Source: Cystobacter fuscus (GTDB lineage: Bacteria > Myxococcota > Myxococcia > Myxococcales > Myxococcaceae). Taken from it: a DNA stretch of 64,000 bases. Of the stretch, positions 41,186-50,345 are shown piece after piece. The DNA is taken from NCBI RefSeq assembly GCF_002305875.1, contig NZ_CP022098.1, positions 9,734,001-9,798,000 of the forward strand, written 5' to 3'. Position 1 is the first letter of the stretch. Every line of letters begins with the position of its first letter. The position numbers and the translations under genes are program-made. The notes under the pieces were generated by a model. That model did not search any database, was not told the DNA's origin, and saw nothing but the letters and a program-made list of their open reading frames with translations.

Positions 41186-43470
41186 TCGATGGTCACCAGG
41201 ACGAACTTGTTGTTGATGTCGCGGTCCACGACCGTCACCACCTTGTCGGTGCCCGCGTTCTGACGAAGGATGCCCAGCCGGTTGTGCTCCACGAGTGCCC
41301 ACTCGCGGCCGGGCTGCTCCACGAAGGGCCGGAGCTTGGGCGTCTCGCGGATCTGCTTCACCGTGTTGCGCGAGTAGAACGTCTCCCCGCGCCAGTTCAT
41401 CAGGTAGGCGGCGATGGGCTCGTCCGGCTTGCGCTGGGCGTAGTAGCGCCAGAACAGATCGCGCTGGGTCCAGTGGTGGGACAGGTCCACCCAGTGCCCC
41501 CAGTTGAACCAGAGGGCGAAGCCGGCCGCGAGGGCCCAGAAGGTGCCGTACAGCATCACCCGCGCGCGCAGCAGGCAGGCCACCACCGCCAGGCCGCCGG
41601 CCACCGTGAAGGTGAAGCCCAGGGCCATCTTCACGTTGACGGGCTCGGACAGGGACTTGAGCAGTCCGTCCGCGGACACCGGGGCCGTCACGCCCCGCGC
41701 GAGGGCCCCACCGCCCACCAGCAGGAGCAGGACACTGAAGCACCACAGCCCCGTGCGCGACTCCGCCCCGGCCCGCGACGCCTGCCAGGCCACCCAGACA
41801 CCCACGAGGATCAGGGCCCCGCCCACCAGGGGGGTGGCCGGCACCGAGCCGCGCGTGGCCATGGGCACGAAGAAGGCCACACCCAACGCGAGGCTCAGCC
41901 ACGCCGTCGCGCGCGCGGTCGGCGAGGCACCCGACTTCGGGAGAAGCACGCCCAGCGCGAGGTAGGCGCCCACGGCCAGCAGCACCAGCGTGAGCAGGTC
42001 CCCCACCCAGAGCGGGCGCGAGGCGAACATGGCGATGGGCTTGGTGACGAGCTCCATCGGGTAGGGCCGGTCGTAGTTGTAGACGAAGAGGTCGGTGAAG
42101 TCCTTCGGGTGGTTGGCCAGGTCATGGCCCACGAGCAGGAAGAGGATGAACCCGAAGACGAGGCTCACCGGGTGCTCGGAGATGCCCTCCTCCCACAGCC
42201 GCTCCACGAAGAGGGCGAGCAGGATGCCGAGGCCCGGCAGCACCGGGAAGACGTAGTGGTGGAACTTGGTGGCCGAGGAGGCCAGCAGGGTGAAGGAGAA
42301 GGCCACCCACAATACGGCGATGAGAGCCAGGTGCTCGCGCTTGTCCCGCGAGCGCGGGCGCAGCCGCGACACCACCGCGAAGGCTCCCGGCACCAGCGCC
42401 ACCCAGGGGAAGATGGCGAAGCCGCCCTGCTCGATGAAGTAGACGAAGGTGCCGCCCGGCGTGGTGGTGTGCACGCCCGCGCTCAGGCGGTTGAGGTGGT
42501 CGTGGATGAAGAAGCGGTACCAGAAGAGCTTGCTCTCGTCGTCCACGCCGTCGAAGAGGCACAGCACGAGGTACCAGGGCACGGCCACCGCGCAGAACAC
42601 GAGGATGCCCGTGCCCAGCTTCATCGTGTACATCTGCGCCCACAACACCGGCATGGGGCGCTGTCCGGCACGCACCTCGGCGCGGAAGCCGCGCTCCAGC
42701 AGCCAGCGCAGGTGCGCGTTGAGGCTCGCGCCGTCGTAGGGGATGACGGCGAAGAGGGCGTAGAGGATGAGGATGACGGCCGGCAGACCCACGCCCAACA
42801 GCCCCTTGGCCAGGGTGGACAGGCCCGCGAACACGTAGAAGGCGTACCACCACGCGGCGCGGTGCCGCGTCTTGTCGTCGAGCTGGCCGATGAGCGCGCA
42901 CGCCATCGCGCACATGAGCGTGGTGACGAAGGGCGTGTCCGTCACCGTCTGCCGCGTGAGCAGGAAGTAGAGCGGCATGGTGGCCACGATGAACCCGGTG
43001 GCCAGCCCCGCGCGAGTGCCCACCACCCGCGCCACCGCCAGCGCCAGCAGCGCCACCGCGGTGATGCTCAGCAGCGCGAAGGGCAGCCGCATGCCCCACT
43101 CCGTGTAGAGCCCCAGCGCGCCCTCGGAGCGCAGCGACCCCACCACCTGCATGCCCAGCGCCTGCATCCACATGGTCAGCGGCGGCTTGGAGAAGAACCA
43201 CGCGTTCTCCCAGTAGGGGAACACGTAGTCGCGCCGCTGCACCATCTCGCGGCCCACCTCGCCGTAGTGCGTCTCCCAGGGATCCCACAGGCCCACCGCG
43301 CCCAGGTAGGGCACGAAGAGCAGGGCCGCGAAGGCGGCCGTCGCCAGGGCCACGCGCCACGAGGGCTCCAGCGCCATCCATCGGCGGGCCCACGGCTCCT
43401 GGTGAATGCCCTTGCCGAGAACGGCCTCGGTGAGGGATTGGGGCTCCTGCTGCGCTCCGGTGCTCGCCAC
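41182..43470 (-). CDS. GT39-type membrane glycosyltransferase (ArnT-like)
   Basis: About 762 residues with roughly 13 membrane helices. The first periplasmic loop carries the GT-C signature GLWDPWETHYGEVGREM with the catalytic acidic residues, followed by WFFSKPPLTMWMQALGM, both typical of the PMT/ArnT family that transfers sugars from polyprenyl phosphates to lipids or proteins on the periplasmic face. The C-terminus is a soluble domain of about 100 residues. The GTG at 43470 has GGAGG about 10 nt upstream. It is coupled to the ABC exporter genes; glycan or lipid modification followed by export is a reasonable inference. Confidence 0.85.
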   Translation of the reverse strand: MASTGAQQEPQSLTEAVLGKGIHQEPWARRWMALEPSWRVALATAAFAALLFVPYLGAVGLWDPWETHYGEVGREMVQRRDYVFPYWENAWFFSKPPLTMWMQALGMQVVGSLRSEGALGLYTEWGMRLPFALLSITAVALLALAVARVVGTRAGLATGFIVATMPLYFLLTRQTVTDTPFVTTLMCAMACALIGQLDDKTRHRAAWWYAFYVFAGLSTLAKGLLGVGLPAVILILYALFAVIPYDGASLNAHLRWLLERGFRAEVRAGQRPMPVLWAQMYTMKLGTGILVFCAVAVPWYLVLCLFDGVDDESKLFWYRFFIHDHLNRLSAGVHTTTPGGTFVYFIEQGGFAIFPWVALVPGAFAVVSRLRPRSRDKREHLALIAVLWVAFSFTLLASSATKFHHYVFPVLPGLGILLALFVERLWEEGISEHPVSLVFGFILFLLVGHDLANHPKDFTDLFVYNYDRPYPMELVTKPIAMFASRPLWVGDLLTLVLLAVGAYLALGVLLPKSGASPTARATAWLSLALGVAFFVPMATRGSVPATPLVGGALILVGVWVAWQASRAGAESRTGLWCFSVLLLLVGGGALARGVTAPVSADGLLKSLSEPVNVKMALGFTFTVAGGLAVVACLLRARVMLYGTFWALAAGFALWFNWGHWVDLSHHWTQRDLFWRYYAQRKPDEPIAAYLMNWRGETFYSRNTVKQIRETPKLRPFVEQPGREWALVEHNRLGILRQNAGTDKVVTVVDRDINNKFVLVTID

Positions 43471-43522
43471 GGGGAAGCTGCCTCCATCCGCATTGTCCCG
43501 GACACCGCACCCGGGTCGCGGA

Positions 43523-43528
43523 CTTATA
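43523..43528 (-). promoter_or_regulatory. Candidate -10 box for the GT39 operon
   Basis: TATAAG on the minus strand, about 53 nt upstream of the GTG start, in an otherwise very GC-rich stretch. The -35 region is not well conserved. Confidence 0.3.
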
Positions 43529-43677
43529 TCCCCGCCCCGCCCCCGGGTGTGCACCTTCACCCGCGCGCCCGCTCCCCGCGCCAGGGCCCGGCTCGCGGCC
43601 AGATGTCCGATGGACAACCGAGCTGTCAAGATCCCTTCTTGTCGGAAAAGCCCTGTCTTTTAGGACGGATACCCTTC

Positions 43678-43707
43678 TTGAGGTGCCCGGGGGCGTTCTG
43701 CTATAGC
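43678..43707 (+). promoter_or_regulatory. Candidate sigma-70 promoter of the FHA protein gene
   Basis: TTGAGG (43678-43683) and TATAGC (43702-43707) with an 18-bp spacer lie just upstream of an AAGGGGA ribosome site and the GTG start at 43726, giving a leader of about 12 nt. Confidence 0.45.
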
Positions 43708-43725
43708 TGTAAGGGGACCCAACCC

Positions 43726-45501
43726 GTGCTGAAGCTCATCATCGAAGACGACGAAGGGCGAAAGACCGTAGTTCCCTTCATGCGCGACGAGATCACGATC
43801 GGTCGTCAGGAGGGGAACACCATCCGCCTGACCGAACGCAACGTGTCTCGCCGACACGCCCGCCTGTTGCGCCAGAACGGGCACGTGCTGGTGGAAGATC
43901 TGGGCAGCTACAATGGTGTGCGCATCAACGGAGAGCGCATCCAGGGGCCTGCCCAGGTCGGGGACGGAGATCTGATCCAGATCGGCGACTACGATCTGGC
44001 CGTCCAACGCGAGGTACCGCAGCCCATCGCGCCCACCATCCGAGTTCCCGCCTCGGCCCTGCAGGCGGCGATCGCCCAGGCCGAAAGCGCCGCCGCGGCC
44101 GCCGCCGCCGCCGAGAGCGCGGCCGGCGAGGAGAGCGAGGAGGACTCGGAAGACAACAACGAGGACACGCCCGCCGACGCCATCGGCGAGACCACCACGG
44201 TGCTGCCCGGCAGGCAGCGCCGCCAGTCCACCGCCGTCATCCGCCTGGATCAGGTGGAGATGAACCGGCCCCGCCGGCTCGAGAACGTGGAGCCCGAGGA
44301 TGCGCCGCGTCTGATCGTGGTGAGCCCCGAGTTCAAGGGCCAGGAGTTCGTCTGCATCCGCACCGAGATGCGGGTCGGCCGCACCGAGGACAACGACATC
44401 GCGATCGACCACCGGTCGCTCTCGCGGCTGCACGCCAAGATCGTCCGCGAGGACACCGGCGAGTGGCGCATCATCGACATGCAGTCGGCCAACGGCATGA
44501 GCGTCAACGGGGAGATCTACGCGCAGGCCTCCCTGTCGCACGGAGACATCGTCGAGCTCGGCCATGTGAAGCTGCGCTTCGTCGGCCCCGGGGAGAGCCC
44601 CTCGGGACTGGTGAACGACGCGGCGGCGAAGGGCTCGAAGAAGGGGCTCGTGCTGACCCTGGCCGGTCTCGTCCTGGTGGGCGCGGCCGGAGGCGCCGCC
44701 TGGTTCCTCTTGGGTCAGACGCCCTCCAGCCCGGAAACCCCCGTGGCGGTGACGGAGCCGCCCCCGGAGGAGGCTCCGACCCAACAGCCCGACACCGCCC
44801 CGCCGCCCACCGAGCCCGTGGTCAACACGACCCCGCCGCCCACCGCGGCCGCGGCCCCGAGCGAGGAGAAGCTCCAGCTCATCCAGGACGCCATCACCAA
44901 GCGCGACTTCAACACGGCCGTGGCCCTGCTCGAGGCGATTGGCACCACCGGAAAGCGTTCCGCCCGGGCCGAGGAGCTGCTCAAGCAGGCCCGCTCCGAG
45001 CAGGAGGCGAGGAAGAACCTGGACCAGGCCCGCCAGGACTTCGAGGCGGGCAAGCTGCAGGACGCCCAGAAGGGCCTCGCGGCCGCCGCGACCACGGTCG
45101 CCTTCGCCAGCGAGCGCACCGATCTCAAGGCGAAGGTCGACACGGCGCTCAAGGCGGCCGACAAGCCCACCAACAACACCCGGCCCGCGGCGGGTACGCC
45201 ACAGCAGGCGAGCGCGGCGACCGATTCCAAGGCACTGCTCGAAGAGGGCAAGGCCCTGCTGCGTCAGCAGAAGTACCAGGAAGCGGAGTCCCTCTTCCGC
45301 AAGTGCATCGCGGTCGATCCCAGCAACGCGTCGTGCAACATGTGGATGGGCACCACGGTGGCCCGGTTGGGTAACTTCGAGAAAGGCGCTCAGTTCTACC
45401 GGGAGTTCCTGAGGTTGGCGCCGAACGATCCCAACGCGGGCAAGGTCAAGAAGTTGATCGACGATTACGAGAAGAGTTTGAAAACAGGGGGCGGCAAGTA
45501 G
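43726..45501 (+). CDS. Double FHA-domain membrane protein with TPRs
   Basis: A 591-residue protein. FHA1 lies at about 3-100 (TIGRQEGNTIRL, SRRHA, GSYNGVRING) and FHA2 at about 195-285 (VGRTEDNDIAI, LSRLHAKI, SANGMSVNG); both keep the Arg, Ser-x-x-His and Asn residues used to bind phosphothreonine. An Ala/Glu-rich acidic linker joins them. A membrane helix (about 307-329) is followed by a Pro/Thr-rich spacer and helical repeats ending in a TPR-like unit (KYQEAESLFRKCIAVDPSNA). The FHA part is cytoplasmic and the TPR part periplasmic, so it could link Ser/Thr-kinase signalling to an envelope assembly. Myxobacteria have many such kinases; the partner is unknown. Confidence 0.85.
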   Translation: MLKLIIEDDEGRKTVVPFMRDEITIGRQEGNTIRLTERNVSRRHARLLRQNGHVLVEDLGSYNGVRINGERIQGPAQVGDGDLIQIGDYDLAVQREVPQPIAPTIRVPASALQAAIAQAESAAAAAAAAESAAGEESEEDSEDNNEDTPADAIGETTTVLPGRQRRQSTAVIRLDQVEMNRPRRLENVEPEDAPRLIVVSPEFKGQEFVCIRTEMRVGRTEDNDIAIDHRSLSRLHAKIVREDTGEWRIIDMQSANGMSVNGEIYAQASLSHGDIVELGHVKLRFVGPGESPSGLVNDAAAKGSKKGLVLTLAGLVLVGAAGGAAWFLLGQTPSSPETPVAVTEPPPEEAPTQQPDTAPPPTEPVVNTTPPPTAAAAPSEEKLQLIQDAITKRDFNTAVALLEAIGTTGKRSARAEELLKQARSEQEARKNLDQARQDFEAGKLQDAQKGLAAAATTVAFASERTDLKAKVDTALKAADKPTNNTRPAAGTPQQASAATDSKALLEEGKALLRQQKYQEAESLFRKCIAVDPSNASCNMWMGTTVARLGNFEKGAQFYREFLRLAPNDPNAGKVKKLIDDYEKSLKTGGGK

Positions 45502-45592
45502 CCCACGGGACGCGTGCCGCGCGCGCCGTCCGCATGGCGCGTCCCTCCCCCCAGGGCCACGCGCCGCCCCCCCTACCCGAAGGAGCAGGTTC

Positions 45593-46186
45593 GTGCAGAT
45601 CCGTATCCTGGTGGTCGATGATGAGCAGGACAACTGCGACTACCTCAAGCTCGTCCTGATGCGGGAGGGCTACGAAGTCGTCACCACGACGGACCCCACG
45701 AAGACGGTGGAGATCCTGCGCAGTGCCGACTTCCACCTCGTCATCCTGGACATGATGATGCCGGTGATGTCGGGCACCGAGGTGCTCGAGCAGATCCGCA
45801 AGTACGACACGGACGTCGCCGTCATCGTCGCCACCGCCTACCCCACGGTGGACACGGCGGTGGCCTCGCTGAAGAACCAGGCGAGCGACTACGTGAAGAA
45901 GCCCATGGAGCCGGACCAGTTCCTCGGCGCCGTGCGCAACGCGCTCGCCAAGAAGGGCCTGTCCCAGGATCCCGAGGCGGATCTCCACCGCGCCATCGGC
46001 CGCACCATCCGCGATGCGCGCAAGACGCAGGATCTCACGCTCAAGCAGCTCGCGCGCCGCACCGGGCTGTCCGTGTCGTTGCTGTCGCAGATCGAGCGCG
46101 CCGAGTCCTCCGCCTCCATCTCGTCGCTCTACAAGATCGCCTCCGCCCTGCAACTGCGCATGGGCGAGCTGTTCGGCGACACCTGA
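45593..46186 (+). CDS. Response regulator with XRE-type DNA-binding output
   Basis: A 197-residue protein. The receiver domain (1-120) has the acidic pair D9-D10, phosphoacceptor D53 (VILDMMMP), the switch region ATAYPT and Lys in KKPM. The output (about 130-197) is a Cro/C1-type helix-turn-helix (TLKQLARRTGLSVSLLSQIERAESSASISSLYKIA), an unusual effector for a response regulator. AAGGAG lies 7 nt before the GTG. No histidine kinase gene is adjacent; it follows the FHA protein gene by 91 bp on the same strand, so the two may be co-expressed. Confidence 0.88.
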   Translation: MQIRILVVDDEQDNCDYLKLVLMREGYEVVTTTDPTKTVEILRSADFHLVILDMMMPVMSGTEVLEQIRKYDTDVAVIVATAYPTVDTAVASLKNQASDYVKKPMEPDQFLGAVRNALAKKGLSQDPEADLHRAIGRTIRDARKTQDLTLKQLARRTGLSVSLLSQIERAESSASISSLYKIASALQLRMGELFGDT

Positions 46187-46213
46187 GCGCCCACGAGGCG
46201 GGGCTCCCCCGCC

Positions 46214-46984
46214 TCACTGGCCGCGGAAGCGGGGCGGACGTTTCTCCAGGAACGCCGCCCTGCCCTCGCGGGCATCCTCGCTGGCGAAGGCCCGCGCCCG
46301 CACCTCGCGCAGCCGCAACGTCTCCTCCTCGGACAGCGCGGGCCGCGTGAGCAACCGGAAGGCCTCCTTCATCCCCGCCACCGCCAACGGCGCCTGGGCG
46401 GCGAGCGTCCGGCAAAGCTCCAGGGCCCGCGCGTCGGCCTCGTCCCCGGGAAGACACTCGTCCAGCAGGCCCCAGGCCAGCGCCTCCCGGGCGTCCAGCC
46501 GACGCCCGGTGAGAAACAGGTTCTTGGCGCGCGCCACCCCCACCAGCCGGGCCGCGCGCGTCAGCCCCGCCGGAGAGTAGACGATGCCCAGCCGCGCCGG
46601 CGGCATGCTGAAGAGCGCGTCCTCGCCCCCCACGCGGAAGTCACACGCGGCCGCCAGATCGAAGCCCGCGCCAAAGGCCGCCCCGCGCACGAGGGCGACG
46701 CTCGGCAGCGGCAGGGCCTCCAGCCGCTCCAGGCACGCCATCAGCGCGTCATCCGGCAGGCGATCCGCCGACGGCGCCGACAGCAGGTTCAGGTCATAGC
46801 CCGAGCAGAAGGCGCCCGCCTCGCCCTGGAGGAGCACGACGCGCGCCCGGCCCGGAGCCGAGGCCAGCGCCTCGTCCAACCGGGCCACCTGCTCGTCATC
46901 GAGCGCGTTGCGCCGCGCCGGGTTGGACAAGGTGAGCACGAGCACCTCGTCCCGCGCTTCCACGTGCAAGGCGGACGGCCGCAC
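46214..46984 (-). CDS. Enoyl-CoA hydratase/isomerase family protein
   Basis: A 256-residue crotonase-fold protein: LNAL-like LSNPARRNALDD, oxyanion-hole segments GAFCSGYDL and VRGAAFGAGFDLAAACDFRV, then the C-terminal KRLFLTG-like AKNLFLTGRRLDAREALAWGL. Position-specific catalytic Glu residues are not obvious, so the reaction (hydration, isomerisation or decarboxylation) is open. The GTG at 46984 has GGAG 9 nt upstream. It is third in an operon with the biotinyl carrier and biotin carboxylase genes, suggesting acyl-CoA catabolism. Confidence 0.85.
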   Translation of the reverse strand: MRPSALHVEARDEVLVLTLSNPARRNALDDEQVARLDEALASAPGRARVVLLQGEAGAFCSGYDLNLLSAPSADRLPDDALMACLERLEALPLPSVALVRGAAFGAGFDLAAACDFRVGGEDALFSMPPARLGIVYSPAGLTRAARLVGVARAKNLFLTGRRLDAREALAWGLLDECLPGDEADARALELCRTLAAQAPLAVAGMKEAFRLLTRPALSEEETLRLREVRARAFASEDAREGRAAFLEKRPPRFRGQ

Positions 46985-46998
46985 CCGCGACGCTCCGC

Positions 46999-47211
46999 CT
47001 ACCCGAGCACCACGAGGACATCGCCCTCGTTGACGGGCTGGGACTCCCTGCACCGGATCTCCTTCACCGTCCCGCCCTCCTCCGCCTCCACCGGCATTTC
47101 CATCTTCATGGACTCGAGGATGACGAGCGTGTCTCCCGCGGAGACCTGCTGCCCGACCTTGACCTCGATCTTCCACACCGTCCCGGTGATGTGCGCCGCC
47201 ACGTCCGCCAT
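46999..47211 (-). CDS. Biotinyl carrier protein (stand-alone biotin/lipoyl domain)
   Basis: A 70-residue protein that consists only of a biotinyl domain: the biotinylated Lys36 lies in LESMKMEMP and flanking Gly-rich turns are present (EGGTVKEI, VNEGDVLVVLG). It would carry carboxybiotin made by the adjacent biotin carboxylase to a carboxyltransferase encoded elsewhere. It lies 64 bp after the carboxylase gene and 14 bp before the hydratase gene. Confidence 0.92.
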   Translation of the reverse strand: MADVAAHITGTVWKIEVKVGQQVSAGDTLVILESMKMEMPVEAEEGGTVKEIRCRESQPVNEGDVLVVLG

Positions 47212-47275
47212 CGCTGTGCTCCTCCTGGAGTGCTGCGTGTCTTCCTCGTGTTGAAAGGCTCCGCCCCGCCGCGCG

Positions 47276-48625
47276 CTACGGCTTCGCGTGCTGCTCCAGG
47301 AAGCGCGTGTTCAGGTCTCCCGCACGGAAGACCGGGTCGCGCAGGATGCGCAGGTGCAGGGGGATGTTCGTCTTGATGCCCTCGATGCGGTAGCCCTCCA
47401 GCGCCTGGATGGAGCGCTCGATGGCCTCGGCGCGCGTGGCCCCGGAGACGATGAGCTTGGCGATCATCGGATCGTAGTTCGGCGTGACGGTGTTGCCCTC
47501 GACGTAGCCCGAGTCCAAACGCACGCCCTCGCCCGTGGGCGGCTGGTACACCTTGAGCGGCCCCGGCGAGGGCAGGAACTTCACCGGATCCTCCGCGTAG
47601 ATGCGGAACTCGAGCGCCGCCCCGCGCCGCTTCACGTCCTCCTGCTTCACCGTGAGCCGCTCGCCGGCCGCGATGCGCAACTGCCAGCCGATGAGATCCA
47701 ACCCCGTGGTCAGCTCCGTCACCGGGTGCTCCACCTGGAGCCGCGCGTTCATCTCGATGAAGTAGATGTCCCCGTCCGAGTAGAGGAACTCCACCGTGCC
47801 GGCATTGGCGTAGCCGAAGGCCCGCGCCGCGGTGAGCGCCGCCGTGAACAGCTTGTCGGCCAGCGCCGCGTTACGCCCATCCGCGAACAACGGCGAGGGC
47901 GCCTCCTCCACCACCTTCTGGTGCCGACGCTGGATGGAACACTCGCGCTCCAGACCGTGGATGAGGTGGCCGTGATGATCCCCCAGGATCTGCACCTCGA
48001 TGTGACGCGGCGCCGGGAAGTAGCGCTCGATGTAGACACCCTCGCGGCCAAAGGCGGCCTTCGCCCGATCCGTGCACTGACGGAAGACCTTCTCCAGCTC
48101 GGCGGGAGAGTTCGCCGCGGCCATGCCGATGCCACCACCACCGCCCGCGGCCTTGCACAGCACCGGGTAGCCGATGCGCTCGGCGGCGGAGCGCGCGGAC
48201 TCCACGTCCGGCAGCACGTCCTCGGTCCCGGGCACCACGGGCACGCCCGCGGCGGACACGAGCTTGCGCGCCTGGCTCTTGTCCTTCATGCGCAGCATCG
48301 CCTCGGGCGGAGGACCCACGAAGGTGATGCCGGCGGCGTGGCACGCGCTGGCGAACTCGGCGCTCTCTGACACGAAGCCGTAGCCGGGATGCACCGCGTC
48401 CGCGCCCGTGGCCTTCGCCGCCGCGAGCAACGCCGGGATGTTCAGATAGCTGTCCCGGGCAGGCGCCGGTCCCAGGCGCACCGCCTCGTCCGCCTCGCGC
48501 ACGAAGGGCAGCTCCGCGTCCGCGTCCGAATAGACGGCCACGGTGCGAATCCCCATCCCCTTGGCCACCGCGTTGATGCGTCGGGCAATCTCACCCCGGT
48601 TGGCGATGAGCAGCTTCTTGAACAT
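47276..48625 (-). CDS. accC: Biotin carboxylase subunit of an acyl-CoA carboxylase
   Basis: A 449-residue ATP-grasp enzyme that carboxylates biotin with bicarbonate and ATP. Signatures are KLLIANRGEIARRI, ADAVHPGYGFVSE, the Gly-rich ATP lid KAAGGGGGIGM, FIEMNARLQVEHPVTE and the C-terminal Arg-containing PNYDPMIAKLI. The length matches AccC. No carboxyltransferase gene is in the window, so it may serve acetyl-, propionyl- or another acyl-CoA carboxylase. Confidence 0.93.
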   Translation of the reverse strand: MFKKLLIANRGEIARRINAVAKGMGIRTVAVYSDADAELPFVREADEAVRLGPAPARDSYLNIPALLAAAKATGADAVHPGYGFVSESAEFASACHAAGITFVGPPPEAMLRMKDKSQARKLVSAAGVPVVPGTEDVLPDVESARSAAERIGYPVLCKAAGGGGGIGMAAANSPAELEKVFRQCTDRAKAAFGREGVYIERYFPAPRHIEVQILGDHHGHLIHGLERECSIQRRHQKVVEEAPSPLFADGRNAALADKLFTAALTAARAFGYANAGTVEFLYSDGDIYFIEMNARLQVEHPVTELTTGLDLIGWQLRIAAGERLTVKQEDVKRRGAALEFRIYAEDPVKFLPSPGPLKVYQPPTGEGVRLDSGYVEGNTVTPNYDPMIAKLIVSGATRAEAIERSIQALEGYRIEGIKTNIPLHLRILRDPVFRAGDLNTRFLEQHAKP

Positions 48626-48748
48626 GGCGGGCGTCCCCCTGCGTGAGGTCGGGCAAGGTAGACCCCGCATTCCAAGCTGACAAGGAGACAACGCACCCGC
48701 TGTCGGGAAGTTGCGGGCATGTAGGTAAATGGCGTAGGTTTCTGGGCC

Positions 48749-49126
48749 GTGACGCCAACCACGACAGGAAGAGTGGTGGATCTCCAGGGCGCGCGCCTCG
48801 AGCGGCGCTTGGAGATGTACCGGGCCCGGGTGACCGAGCGCCTTCGCACCAACCGAGCCGCCGTCGAGGCCCTCTACGCGGGAGGGAACCTCTTCTCGCC
48901 GCAGGGCACACGCGCGGGCCGGGCGCTGCTCCGGGCACACCAGCTGCTGCAACGCGCCCACGGCCTGCTGGAGCAGCTCTCCGGCGACGGCGTGGTTCCC
49001 GCGCCGCGACTGCCCGAGCGCATCGACGAGCACTACCGCGAGCTGGACACGCTGCTCGCGCGCAGCGACGCGCTCTCCGGCCGACACCACCGGGCGGCGA
49101 GCGTGGCCCACCTTCCCGGCCGCTAG
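48749..49126 (+). CDS. Small helical hypothetical protein
   Basis: A 125-residue Arg- and Leu-rich protein, predicted to be almost entirely helical with heptad-like spacing (GARLERRLEMYRARVTERLRT; HQLLQRAHGLLEQL), so possibly a coiled coil. No signal peptide. The GTG start has no strong ribosome site. It converges with ftsZ, the two stops being 4 bp apart. No family was recognised. Confidence 0.55.
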   Translation: MTPTTTGRVVDLQGARLERRLEMYRARVTERLRTNRAAVEALYAGGNLFSPQGTRAGRALLRAHQLLQRAHGLLEQLSGDGVVPAPRLPERIDEHYRELDTLLARSDALSGRHHRAASVAHLPGR

Positions 49127-49130
49127 CCGC

Positions 49131-50345
49131 TCACGGCATCTCGGTCTGACCCTGACGGCGCAGGAACGTCGGGATGTCGAACTGATCCTCGTCCAGGGGC
49201 AGGGCCGCGTCCTTCACCACCGCGGTGCGGCTGGCCAGCGAGCGGCCCTCGGCCTGGGCCAGGGTGCGCGAGCCGGCCTTGGCGGGCACCAGGCTGGCCA
49301 CCTCCTCGCGGGCCGAGGACAGCGTGGCAGGCGCGGGGCGCGTGGCGACGGGCACCTGCACCACCGGCGCCGGCTGGCGCACCTTGGTGTCGCGCGAGAC
49401 GAAGCCCGTGGCGATGATGGTGATCTTCACCTCGTCCGAGATGTTCTCGTCGATGAGCGAGCCGAAGATGATCTCCGCGTCCGGATCGGCCGCGTCGTGC
49501 ACCAGCGTGAGCGCCTCGTTGACCTCCTGGAGGGTCATCTCGCGTCCGCCGGTGATGTTGATGAGCAGGCCGGTGGCGCCGTCGATGGAGATGTCCTCGA
49601 GCAGCGGGCTGGAGATGGCCTGCTGCATGGCGTTGAGCGCGCGCTTGTCGCCGGTGGCCTGGCCGGTGCCCATGAGCGCCAGACCCTTGTCGCTCATGAT
49701 GGTCTTCACGTCGGCGAAGTCCACGTTGATGTAGCCGTGGTACTGGATGAGGTCGGAGATGCCCTGCACGGCGTTGAGGAGCACCTCATCGGCGCGCTTG
49801 AAGGTCTCCAAGAGCGGCATGGGCGCGGTGCTCAGCGTGAGCAGGCGCTGGTTGGGGATGGTGATGAGCGTGTCCACCGCGGCCTTGAGCTCCACGAGGC
49901 CCTGCTCCGCCTGCTTGCGGCGCTTGTTGCCCTCGAAGAGAAAGGGCTTGGTCACCACGCCCACGGTGAGGCAGCCCAGGCTCTTGGCGATGTCCGCGAT
50001 GATGGGCGCCGCGCCCGTGCCCGTGCCACCGCCCATGCCGGCGGTGACGAACACCATGTCCGCGCCCTCGATCATCGAGGCGATCTGATCGCGCGACTCG
50101 AGCGCCGCCTCACGCCCCATCTCCGGGTTGGCACCCGCGCCCAGGCCCTTCGTCAACGTCTGTCCGAGCTGCAGCCGCGTCGGTGCCTTGCTCGCCGCCA
50201 GTGCCTGGACATCGGTGTTGGCGGCAATGAAGTCGACACGCTCAAGCTTCGCCATGATCATCGTATTGACCGCGTTGCATCCAGCGCCCCCCACGCCGAT
50301 GACGCGAATCTTGGCGGCCTGCTTGTTCTGCTCGAACTGGTCCAT
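49131..50345 (-). CDS. ftsZ: Cell division protein FtsZ
   Basis: A 404-residue tubulin-like GTPase that polymerises into the division ring. The GTP-binding G-box GGGTGTG is at 105-111, with N-terminal [13 protein letters not shown] and synergy-loop [11 protein letters not shown]. The C-terminal linker ends in the conserved peptide DIPTFLRRQ that binds FtsA. GAAGGAA precedes the ATG. In most dcw clusters ftsZ follows ftsA directly; here a divergently transcribed hybrid kinase gene lies between them, so ftsZ has its own promoter region at about 50,346-50,866. Confidence 0.97.
   Translation of the reverse strand: MDQFEQNKQAAKIRVIGVGGAGCNAVNTMIMAKLERVDFIAANTDVQALAASKAPTRLQLGQTLTKGLGAGANPEMGREAALESRDQIASMIEGADMVFVTAGMGGGTGTGAAPIIADIAKSLGCLTVGVVTKPFLFEGNKRRKQAEQGLVELKAAVDTLITIPNQRLLTLSTAPMPLLETFKRADEVLLNAVQGISDLIQYHGYINVDFADVKTIMSDKGLALMGTGQATGDKRALNAMQQAISSPLLEDISIDGATGLLINITGGREMTLQEVNEALTLVHDAADPDAEIIFGSLIDENISDEVKITIIATGFVSRDTKVRQPAPVVQVPVATRPAPATLSSAREEVASLVPAKAGSRTLAQAEGRSLASRTAVVKDAALPLDEDQFDIPTFLRRQGQTEMP

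Noticed and set aside
41284-43725. A long plus-strand open frame running into the FHA protein, suggesting a much longer protein.
   Set aside because: That part is antisense to the GT39 gene and low-complexity; AAGGGGA and a promoter-like pair support the GTG at 43726.
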